64,000 nucleotides of DNA from Pseudooceanicola onchidii (lineage in GTDB: Bacteria > Pseudomonadota > Alphaproteobacteria > Rhodobacterales > Rhodobacteraceae), in NCBI RefSeq assembly GCF_004959925.1, contig NZ_SPUW01000002.1, positions 620,001 through 684,000 of the forward strand, in the 5' to 3' direction. Position 1 is the stretch's first letter; the number at the start of each line of letters is the position of its first letter. The notes below the pieces were generated by a model. It was not told the origin of the DNA and ran no database searches. It worked only from the letters and a program-made list of their open reading frames with translations. The position numbers and the translations under genes were made by a program. Positions 57,852 to 64,000 of the stretch are shown one piece after another.

Positions 57852-57884
57852 GGAACCCAACGCGGGTAAACTGCGTTAGGTTCC
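57852..57884. promoter_or_regulatory. Symmetric bidirectional EcfG promoter (phyR / nepR-ecfG)
   Basis: Plus strand: GGAAC 57852-57856, N17, CGTT 57874-57877. Minus strand: GGAAC 57884-57880, N17, CGTT 57862-57859. The two promoters interlock so that each -10 lies within the other's spacer. Predicted starts leave leaders of about 30 bases for phyR and 35-40 for nepR. Confidence 0.85.
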
Positions 57885-57920
57885 GAGAAAAGTAGGAATG
57901 ACCCAAGAAAAAGTAGGGCT

Positions 57921-58076
57921 ATGGCGCACGACAACGAAAATCAACACGTGCTGAGACAGATCGACGAAAACTTGAAACGGGTTTACCAGGAAAAGCTCGA
58001 AGAGGATCTTCCGGACCGCTTCAAGTCGCTCCTCGATCAGTTGAAGAAGACGCAGGGTGAAGGGGACAACGTCTAA
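57921..58076 (+). CDS. nepR: Anti-sigma factor NepR
   Basis: 51 residues. Starts MAHDNENQHVLRQIDENLKR; the core VYQEKLEEDLPDRFKSLLDQL is the two-helix NepR motif that wraps EcfG sigma domains 2 and 4 or the PhyR mimic domain. It overlaps ecfG by one base (TAATG), so the anti-sigma and sigma are coupled. Ribosome site AGTAGGG is 4-10 bases upstream. Small even for this family. Confidence 0.93.
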   Translation: MAHDNENQHVLRQIDENLKRVYQEKLEEDLPDRFKSLLDQLKKTQGEGDNV

Positions 58077-58630
58077 TGTCGTCCGATCCTCGCGAAGAGC
58101 TCGTCGAGCATCTTCCCTCCCTGCGCGCATTCGCCATGAGCCTTTGCCGCAATTCCGCCCAGGCCGACGACCTTGTTCAGGACACCATCGTCAAGGCGTG
58201 GACCAACATCGAAAAATTCAAGGTCGGGACGAACCTGCGGGCGTGGCTTTTCACCATCCTGCGCAACACCTTCTACTCCGCCCGCCGCAAGTCCGGCCGT
58301 GAAGTTGCCGATGTGGATGGCGTGTTCTCGGCCAACCTCGCCACCAAGCCCGATCACGACGGCCGCCTGGCCATGAAGGATTTCGAAAAGGCCTTTGCGC
58401 AGCTGCCCGACGAACAGCGCGAAGCCCTGATCCTTGTCGGCGCCTCGGGGTTTTCCTACGAAGAAGCGGCAGACATGTGCGACTGCGCCGTCGGCACGAT
58501 CAAAAGTCGCGCGAACCGCGGCCGGGCCAAGCTTGCCGAGCTTATGAATCTGGACGATGATGAGTCGATGGAGCTAACAGATCAGTCGACCATGGCCGTG
58601 ATGTCGGCTGCCAAGATGAAATCCATGTAA
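58076..58630 (+). CDS. ecfG: ECF sigma factor EcfG (general stress response)
   Basis: 184 residues. Sigma region 2 (about 10-75) has FAMSLCRNSAQADDLVQDTIVKAW and LRAWLFTILRN; region 4 (about 105-160) has LPDEQREALILVGASGFSYEE and the helix GTIKSRANRGRAKL. An acidic, Met-rich tail of about 20 residues follows. It directs RNA polymerase to GGAAC-N16/17-CGTT promoters, several of which lie in this region, including its own. Confidence 0.95.
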   Translation: MSSDPREELVEHLPSLRAFAMSLCRNSAQADDLVQDTIVKAWTNIEKFKVGTNLRAWLFTILRNTFYSARRKSGREVADVDGVFSANLATKPDHDGRLAMKDFEKAFAQLPDEQREALILVGASGFSYEEAADMCDCAVGTIKSRANRGRAKLAELMNLDDDESMELTDQSTMAVMSAAKMKSM

Positions 58631-58640
58631 AGGGTACCCG

Positions 58641-60353
58641 GTGGGTCTTCGTTTCACTGACCGGCTTGGGGTGCGGGTTGTCGCGCTCCTGTCGATTGCG
58701 CTTCTGCCGATCGGGCTGATCTCTCTCTACCAGACCAGTTCCGTGGTCGAGAAGGCGGACGCTCTTACGCGGGCCGCCTATCTTGGTCAGACGGTCGCCG
58801 CCACCGAACGGCAAAGCGACCTGATCCACGAAGGCTTCGCCTCGGCTCGGGTTCTGGGTGGCGCGCTGATGGAAATGCGTGACGATCCTGCGGCCTGCAC
58901 GTCCCTCATGGAGGGGTTCATCCGGTCCCATCCGGCCTTCATCCTCGCGCTTTTCGTCGAACCCAGTGGCGTGACCCGCTGCAATTCGCGCGGTGCGCCT
59001 GCGGATGTGCGGTCGACCTCGACATTCCAGTCCATGCTGGCCGATCCACGGCCGCTGATGAAGGCGACCGACAGCGGCAAGATCACCAAGCAAGAGGTCA
59101 TGGTCATTGCGCAGCCGGTCTTCGAAGAAGGCCGGTTCATGGGGTTCGTGTCCCTGTCGCTGCCGCGCGCCAACGCCCGTTTCCAGCCTGATTTCGTTGG
59201 CCCGGCCGAACCGGACGACCTGATCACCATCAATGTCGATGGCGATGTGCTGCTGTCCATGGGTGACATCAATACCGCCGCCAACCGCCTGCCGGCCTTC
59301 CGCGACCTGAATTCGCAACTCTACCGCCATCTCAACCCGTTCCGCGCGCAGGACCAGGATGGCGTGATGCGGGTCTATTCCATCGCGCCGATCGTGCCCG
59401 GCATCGTCGTGGCCATATCGGTCTGGCCGGCCGAGGCCGCGCGCAACGAGGTCGGGCTGATCAGCCGGTCCGCCGTGGCCTTCCCGATCCTCATGTGGAT
59501 CGTGTCGCTTGTCGTGGCCTATTTCGCCGTGCACCGGCTGGTGATCCGCCACATCCGCAGCCTGCGGGTCAAGATGCGGCGTTTCGGTGCGACCTACAGC
59601 TACCAGGAACCCGGCATCCTGATCGCAAGCCGCGCCCCGACCGAGCTGATCCAGATCGAGGAAACCTTCGACAACATGGTCGAACGGATCACCCGCGACA
59701 CGGCCGAGTTGGAAAACAACCTGCATGAAAAGAACGTCCTGCTGAAAGAGGTGCACCACCGGGTGAAGAACAACCTCCAGCTGATCGCGTCGATCATCAA
59801 CATGGAGGTCCGCAAGGCCGGCAACACCGAAACCAAGTCGACCCTGCGCCGTATCCAGGACCGGGTGCTTGGCCTCGCGACCGTGCATTCGAACCTGTAT
59901 CACACCGCCCGCCTGGCGAATTTGCGGGCGGACGGGCTGCTTGAGGATATCCTCGACCAGGTGGTGAAAAGTGCCCTGCCGCAGGATGGCGAGGCCGATG
60001 TCCTGATCGAGGTCGAAGAGGTCATCCTGTCGCCTGACCGCGCGGTGCCCTTGTCGCTGCTGGCGACAGAGACCGTGACCAATGCGATCAAGTACTTCGG
60101 CCGACCGGCGGATGGCAGCAAGCCCTGGATCAAGATCTCGCTGATCAAGACCGGCGACGACGGCTGCCGGTTCAGCGTGGCGAACTCGAAGGGGGCGCAA
60201 CGCGACGATGTCGAAGACGGCGGATCAAGCAGCGGCCTGGGCAAGCAGCTGATCACCGCCTTCGCGGCGCAGCTGGGATCGCGGGCCGAGGTCGAGGAAA
60301 CCGCCGACAGCTACACACTCAACGTCGACATCGATCTGAGCAAACCGGGCTGA
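58641..60353 (+). CDS. Membrane sensor histidine kinase, HisKA_2/HWE-type (PhyK-like)
   Basis: 570 residues from a GTG start, 10 bases after ecfG. TM1 (about 11-30), a periplasmic sensor region (31-276), TM2 (277-299), a HAMP-like linker and coiled coil, then HisKA_2 with phosphoacceptor H373 in EVHHRVKNNLQ. ATP-binding residues: N481 in TETVTNAIKYFG and the G-box SGLGKQL (531-537). Position and type make it the likely PhyR kinase; the signal is unknown. Confidence 0.92.
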   Translation: MGLRFTDRLGVRVVALLSIALLPIGLISLYQTSSVVEKADALTRAAYLGQTVAATERQSDLIHEGFASARVLGGALMEMRDDPAACTSLMEGFIRSHPAFILALFVEPSGVTRCNSRGAPADVRSTSTFQSMLADPRPLMKATDSGKITKQEVMVIAQPVFEEGRFMGFVSLSLPRANARFQPDFVGPAEPDDLITINVDGDVLLSMGDINTAANRLPAFRDLNSQLYRHLNPFRAQDQDGVMRVYSIAPIVPGIVVAISVWPAEAARNEVGLISRSAVAFPILMWIVSLVVAYFAVHRLVIRHIRSLRVKMRRFGATYSYQEPGILIASRAPTELIQIEETFDNMVERITRDTAELENNLHEKNVLLKEVHHRVKNNLQLIASIINMEVRKAGNTETKSTLRRIQDRVLGLATVHSNLYHTARLANLRADGLLEDILDQVVKSALPQDGEADVLIEVEEVILSPDRAVPLSLLATETVTNAIKYFGRPADGSKPWIKISLIKTGDDGCRFSVANSKGAQRDDVEDGGSSSGLGKQLITAFAAQLGSRAEVEETADSYTLNVDIDLSKPG

Positions 60354-60396
60354 TCAAACCGGGCCGAGGCGGAAGCCCCTCGGACCCGCTTGGACC

Positions 60397-61290
60397 TCAG
60401 ACCCACTTGGCCATGGGCGGCAGGCTCATCAGAACCGCATTGGCATCATGGCCCGTGGCCAGGCCGAACTTGGTGCCCCGGTCGTAGACAAGGTTGTATT
60501 CCGCATAAAGCCCGCGATGGACCAGTTGCGCGTCCTTGTCGGCGTCGCTCCATTCCGTACCGCGCCGTTTCTCGATCAGCGGCAGGTAGGCAGGCAGGAA
60601 GGCGCGGCCGATGTCCTGGATGAAGGCAAAGTCCGCCACCCAGTCGCCGGTGCAGTGATCGTCAAGGAATATCCCGCCCACGCCGCGCGCGCGGCCCCGG
60701 TGCGGGATATAGAAATACTCGTCCGCCCAGGCCTTCAACCGGTCATATTCGCCCGCGCCATGCGGATCGCAATGGGCCTTCTGGACGGAATGGAAGTGCC
60801 GTGTGTCCTCGTCATACTCGAGACAGGGGTTCAGATCCGATCCGCCGCCGAACCACCAGCCGTGCGGTGTCCAGAACATGCGGGTGTTCATATGAACGGC
60901 CGGGCAGTGCGGGTTCTGCATATGGGCGACCAGCGAAATTCCCGAGGCCCAGAATCGTGGATCCTCGGTCATGCCGGGCAGACCCTTGCGGGCGGCCATG
61001 GCGACCTGGGCCTCCGGCCCCAGCTCTCCGTAAACGGTCGAGATGTTGACGCCGACCTTTTCGAACACCCGGCCTCCGCGCATCACGCTCATCAACCCGC
61101 CGCCCGCATCGCCACCGTCCGGTGCGGCGCGGCGCGTCTCGGTTACCTCGAACCGGCCCGGGGCCATGTCCGACAGCGGTCCGTCGGTCTGCGCATCCTC
61201 CAGCGCCTCGAAGGCCGCGACGATCTGGTCGCGCAACTGCCGGAACCATGCCGCGGCCTGCGCCTTCTCGGTCTCCATCAGATCGGCCAT
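60397..61290 (-). CDS. hemF: Coproporphyrinogen III oxidase, oxygen-dependent
   Basis: 297 residues from the ATG at 61290, whose ribosome site AAGGGG overlaps the end of an intergenic repeat. Family marks: GGGLMSVMRGGRVFEKVGVN, SLVAHMQNPHCPAVHMNTR and WWFGGGSDLNPC, which hold the catalytic His/Asp residues. It makes protoporphyrinogen IX from coproporphyrinogen III using O2. Follows HemC and HemE in the haem pathway. Confidence 0.96.
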   Translation of the reverse strand: MADLMETEKAQAAAWFRQLRDQIVAAFEALEDAQTDGPLSDMAPGRFEVTETRRAAPDGGDAGGGLMSVMRGGRVFEKVGVNISTVYGELGPEAQVAMAARKGLPGMTEDPRFWASGISLVAHMQNPHCPAVHMNTRMFWTPHGWWFGGGSDLNPCLEYDEDTRHFHSVQKAHCDPHGAGEYDRLKAWADEYFYIPHRGRARGVGGIFLDDHCTGDWVADFAFIQDIGRAFLPAYLPLIEKRRGTEWSDADKDAQLVHRGLYAEYNLVYDRGTKFGLATGHDANAVLMSLPPMAKWV

Positions 61291-61298
61291 GGGATCCC

Positions 61299-61331
61299 CT
61301 TCATCTTGCCAGAAATACTCCCGCCGGAGGC
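61299..61331 (-). repeat. 33-bp Rhodobacterales-type intergenic repeat, copy 4
   Basis: Same 33 bases in layout as copy 1, differing at few positions (GCCAGAAATACTCCCGCC in the middle). It sits between the SDR and hemF genes, just before hemF translation starts. Confidence 0.75.
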
Positions 61332-61360
61332 ATCCCCGGCCTGCCGCCTTCGTGCGTCCG

Positions 61361-62161
61361 CTAGTGCGCCGGCGTGTTGACCGGATCCAGAAGCGTGCGT
61401 CCGCCGTCGACGGTCAGGACCTGCCCGGTCATGAAGCCCGAGGCATCGCAGGCCAGGTATTGCGCGGCCTCGGCCAGTTCGCCCGGCGCGGCAATGCGGT
61501 TCAGCGGCGTATGGTCCTCGATGTCCGAACGCATGTCGTCGTCGTCCTTCAGCGCGGACTGCAGGCTGGCGCTCATCACCGACCCGAAGGCCAGCGCGTT
61601 CACCCGGATACCATGCGGGGCCAGGGCGACGGCCAGCGACCGGGTCATCTGGTCCAGCGCGGCGCAGGACACCGAATAGGCCAGCAGTTCGGGATGGGTG
61701 CGGCGGGCGGCGATGGACGACAGGTTGACGATCGACCCGGTCGGCCCGTCGGTGTTGCCGTCGGCCTGCTTGATCATGCGCTTGGCAATCGTCTGGGTGA
61801 CGCGCAGAGCAGTCATCAGGTTCGTTTCCAGCAGCGTTTCCATCGCGTCGTCATCCGGGTTCAGCGGATCCGAGGCCATGATCTGACGGGCCGCGTTGAC
61901 CAGGATGTCGACCCGGTCGAAGGCGTCGATGGTGGCCGACAACAGGTTGGCGATGGTCAGCTTTTCGCGCAGGTCCCCGGCAAAGTGCCGGATGTTGTCT
62001 TCTTCGGGCGTGGCGCCAAGTTCGCGGACCAGCGCGTCTTCGTCGATGTCGGTGAACATCACATTGGCCCCGCGCGAGGCAAAGTGGCGCCCGATCGCAA
62101 GGCCGATGCCGTTGCCACCTCCGGTCACGATGGCGGTCTTGCCGGCGAGGGAAAAGGACAT
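61361..62161 (-). CDS. SDR-family oxidoreductase-like protein with Lys-to-Cys change
   Basis: 266 residues behind AAGGAGCTC. Glycine motif TGGGNGIG (14-21), VDILVNAAR (SDR motif, Ala for Gly), Ser148/149 and Tyr162 are conserved, but the catalytic Lys four after Tyr is Cys166 (YSVSC). C-terminal GRIA-type region and [11 protein letters not shown] are normal. Such a change usually lowers or abolishes SDR catalysis, so a specialised or regulatory role is possible. Substrate unknown. Confidence 0.88.
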   Translation of the reverse strand: MSFSLAGKTAIVTGGGNGIGLAIGRHFASRGANVMFTDIDEDALVRELGATPEEDNIRHFAGDLREKLTIANLLSATIDAFDRVDILVNAARQIMASDPLNPDDDAMETLLETNLMTALRVTQTIAKRMIKQADGNTDGPTGSIVNLSSIAARRTHPELLAYSVSCAALDQMTRSLAVALAPHGIRVNALAFGSVMSASLQSALKDDDDMRSDIEDHTPLNRIAAPGELAEAAQYLACDASGFMTGQVLTVDGGRTLLDPVNTPAH

Positions 62162-62189
62162 GAGAGCTCCTTGGGAATGGGCCGTCGGA

Positions 62190-63203
62190 TCAGCCTAGCC
62201 GATCCCGCCGGATCAGGCGAGGCGACTTGGCGACCCGGGGGCCTGTGGCACGCAGCACCTTGAACCGTCCGGTTCCAGCGACTTCTTCGTGCGTGGCAAA
62301 GCAATCTTCGATCTGCGCCTCGTAGGGCAGGTGTCGGTTGGCCACCATCCACAGGGTGCCCTTCGGCTTCAGGCAGGCGGCGGCCGTGCGGATGAAGGCG
62401 CGGCCCAGGTCGGGCTGCGGCTTGCGGCCGGTGTGGAAGGGCGGGTTCATCACCACCGCGTCGGCCCGCACCTCGGGCGTCCAGGCGGTGGCATCGGCCC
62501 AGTGGAACAGGGCGCGCGGATCGGTCACGTTCTGGCGGGCGCAGTCCAGCGCGGCATGGTCCGCTTCGATCATGTCGAGCCGGGTGACATCCGTCCGCTC
62601 GAGGACCTGCGCGCCAAGGTACCCCCAGCCCGCGCCCAGGTCGACGACATGGGCCCCAAGGCTGCGCGGCAGCGCCTCGGCCAGCAGGGCCGAGGCCGGG
62701 TCGATCCCGTCGGCGGAAAACACGCCCGGCGCGGTCACGAAGCCGTCCAGCCCGGCTGCGGGCCGTGCCAGCCATTCGGTGAAATCCCCGCCCTCGAACC
62801 AGAAGAGCTTGCCATGCGCCTTGTTCACCGGGCCCGAAACCTGCGTGCGCTTGCGGCAGTCCTTCAGCACGCCCTCGATGCCGTCTTCCTTGCCGCCGTC
62901 CACGATGACGGGGCCAGATGTCGCGGCGCGGGCACGGGCGATCCAGTCGCGGGCCAGCGCCTTGGCGCGGGGCAGAAAGACCACGGCGGCGGCATAGGTG
63001 CCATCGGGCGCCAGTCGGCAGGCGTACCCCTGACGATCGAACCAGGCGTGATCGGGGAACAGCGTGGTGATGACCTCGACCCGGTCTTTCGGCAACGGGT
63101 CAAGCGATGTGCCTTCGCGGGGGCCAAACACGGCGATCCGGCCCTCGGGCAGGGTCAGCCCGCCGGGGGCGAGCGCCAGGTCAAGTCGCGGATGCCCGGT
63201 CAA
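62190..63203 (-). CDS. RsmC/RlmG-like class I methyltransferase
   Basis: About 337 residues from a TTG at 63203 (AAGGA upstream, spacing 11). No ATG gives a better start. A degenerate N-terminal half is followed by the SAM fold: [29 protein letters not shown] and the catalytic NPPFHTG, which marks N2-guanine rRNA methyltransferases. The 16S G1207 (RsmC) or 23S (RlmG) target cannot be told apart. It starts 7 bases after clpS on the same strand. Confidence 0.85.
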   Translation of the reverse strand: MTGHPRLDLALAPGGLTLPEGRIAVFGPREGTSLDPLPKDRVEVITTLFPDHAWFDRQGYACRLAPDGTYAAAVVFLPRAKALARDWIARARAATSGPVIVDGGKEDGIEGVLKDCRKRTQVSGPVNKAHGKLFWFEGGDFTEWLARPAAGLDGFVTAPGVFSADGIDPASALLAEALPRSLGAHVVDLGAGWGYLGAQVLERTDVTRLDMIEADHAALDCARQNVTDPRALFHWADATAWTPEVRADAVVMNPPFHTGRKPQPDLGRAFIRTAAACLKPKGTLWMVANRHLPYEAQIEDCFATHEEVAGTGRFKVLRATGPRVAKSPRLIRRDRLG

Positions 63204-63210
63204 GGCGCGA

Positions 63211-63525
63211 CTATTCCTTTTCCATCGTGCATTGCAGCGGATGCTGATGCTGGCGGGCAAAGTCCATGACCTGTGCCACCTTGGTTTCCGCGATCTCGTG
63301 GCTGAAGACGCCAACGACCGCGACACCTTTCTTGTGCACGGTCAGCATGATCTCGAACGCCTGAGCGTGGTTCATGCCGAAGAAGCGCTCCAGAACGGCC
63401 ACGACGAACTCCATCGGGGTGTAGTCGTCGTTCAGCAGAAGCACCTTGTACAGCGGCGGCCGCTTGGTCCGCGCCTTGGTTTCCACCACCACGCCCGCAT
63501 CGCCGTCATCCCCGTCCGAAGACAT
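63211..63525 (-). CDS. clpS: ATP-dependent Clp protease adaptor ClpS
   Basis: 104 residues from the ATG at 63525; an ATG at 63573 is also possible and neither has a clear ribosome site. [40 protein letters not shown] and SHEIAETKV are the ClpS signature, including residues that bind N-degron side chains. It delivers N-end-rule substrates to ClpA, which is not in the window. TTATATAC (minus strand, about 63617-63625) could be its -10 element. Confidence 0.95.
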   Translation of the reverse strand: MSSDGDDGDAGVVVETKARTKRPPLYKVLLLNDDYTPMEFVVAVLERFFGMNHAQAFEIMLTVHKKGVAVVGVFSHEIAETKVAQVMDFARQHQHPLQCTMEKE

Positions 63526-63685
63526 CAGGATGGCGGGGGCAAGGCCAGGGATATGGTCCGGTGTCAGCTTCATCAGATATGCAAGACCGTCGCGTGGGGT
63601 TTCGGCGATAGGCCCTTGTATATAACGTGGCGGTCGAAAGTTGGAAGGGGTCGGATCGGGCCCCGTGGCGAAAAGCTGGGGGAAA

Positions 63686-64000
63686 ATGACGAAAAACCTT
63701 ACCACGATCGGCTTCGATGCGGATGATACGCTGTGGCAAAATGAACGGTTTTTCCAGCTGACGCAGGACCGTTTCGCCGAATTGCTGGCCGATCATGCCG
63801 AAAAGGACCACCTGGCCGACCGGCTTCTGGCGGCGGAACGTCGCAACATCGGCCACTATGGATTCGGCATCAAGGGGTTCGTCCTGTCGATGATCGAAAC
63901 CGCGCTTGAAGTGACCGACAACCGCGTCCCGGGAGAGGTGATCGCCCAGCTGATCGCGGCCGGGCAAGAGATGCTGTCGCACCCGATCGAACTTCTGCCC
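63686..64000 (+). CDS. HAD-family hydrolase (5' part, cut by window)
   Basis: The first 105 residues are present. The N-terminal motif I is [12 protein letters not shown]: the nucleophile Asp and second Asp of a phosphatase-type haloacid dehalogenase. The following helical cap ([12 protein letters not shown] onward) fits the C1-cap YjjG-like group. The rest lies beyond base 64000. GGGGGAAA precedes the ATG; divergent from clpS. Confidence 0.88.
   Translation, partial: MTKNLTTIGFDADDTLWQNERFFQLTQDRFAELLADHAEKDHLADRLLAAERRNIGHYGFGIKGFVLSMIETALEVTDNRVPGEVIAQLIAAGQEMLSHPIELLP

Noticed and set aside
57823-57906. Longer PhyR start (28 extra residues from 57906)
   Set aside because: It would start upstream of the predicted phyR transcription start, and the extra residues overlap the promoter element rather than resembling PhyR.

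Overview
This 64 kb window is chromosomal, GC-rich DNA that looks like an alphaproteobacterium of the order Rhodobacterales (Roseobacter/Rhodobacter group). The main signs are a PhyR/NepR/EcfG general stress response locus (found only in Alphaproteobacteria), TrcR (DUF1013), a COQ9-family protein, membrane-anchored cytochrome c552, a DUF1244 protein, and a 33-bp intergenic repeat typical of this group. The assignment rests on gene content and protein resemblance read by eye; no database search was run. I see no prophage, transposase, CRISPR array, rRNA or tRNA. The one clear RNA gene is the SRP RNA.

Layout. 0-5.8 kb: a partial ferredoxin-reductase-like flavoprotein, a peroxiredoxin, a PTP-like phosphatase, a GntR regulator, then a leftward run of RidA, glycerophosphodiester phosphodiesterase, a GNAT-like protein and a pterin dehydratase. 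5.8-9 kb: type I secretion ATPase and HlyD adaptor. 9-10.5 kb: MlaA and MlaC. 10.5-14.6 kb: class A penicillin-binding protein, then glnK-amtB. 14.8-18.5 kb: an SDR, DUF1244, pyruvate kinase, rpmI-rplT. 18.5-28.6 kb: an unknown 420-aa protein, pheS-yrhK-pheT, SRP RNA, a zinc metallopeptidase, dnaX-ybaB-recR. 28.6-43.8 kb: mostly single genes (RNase T2, trcR, oxidoreductases, coq9, rpsU, flavodoxin-GMC pair, Lrp, mscL, ytoQ, 2',3'-cyclic-nucleotide phosphodiesterase, nudC, pheA, cytochrome c552). 44-49.9 kb: a YejABEF-type peptide transporter. 50-56.2 kb: gcdH with a divergent LysR gene, rppH, hemC and hemE. 56.2-60.4 kb: the stress locus. 60.4-64 kb: hemF, an SDR, an RsmC-like methyltransferase, clpS and a partial HAD hydrolase.

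The most interesting region is 56.3-60.4 kb. PhyR (minus strand) faces nepR-ecfG-histidine kinase (plus strand). Between them, at 57852-57884, is one nearly palindromic element that reads as a GGAAC-N17-CGTT EcfG promoter on both strands. Two more EcfG-type promoters, also divergent, lie at 56623-56647 and 56694-56719; they point at a PLDc_N-type and a DUF1328-type small membrane protein. The stress regulon therefore probably begins next to its own regulators, with autoregulation in both directions.

Other points of interest are two SDR-fold proteins with altered catalytic residues, convergent gene pairs that share palindromic stop codons (TTAA, CTAG), an anti-Shine-Dalgarno-like sequence before rpsU, and a yrhK gene between pheS and pheT.
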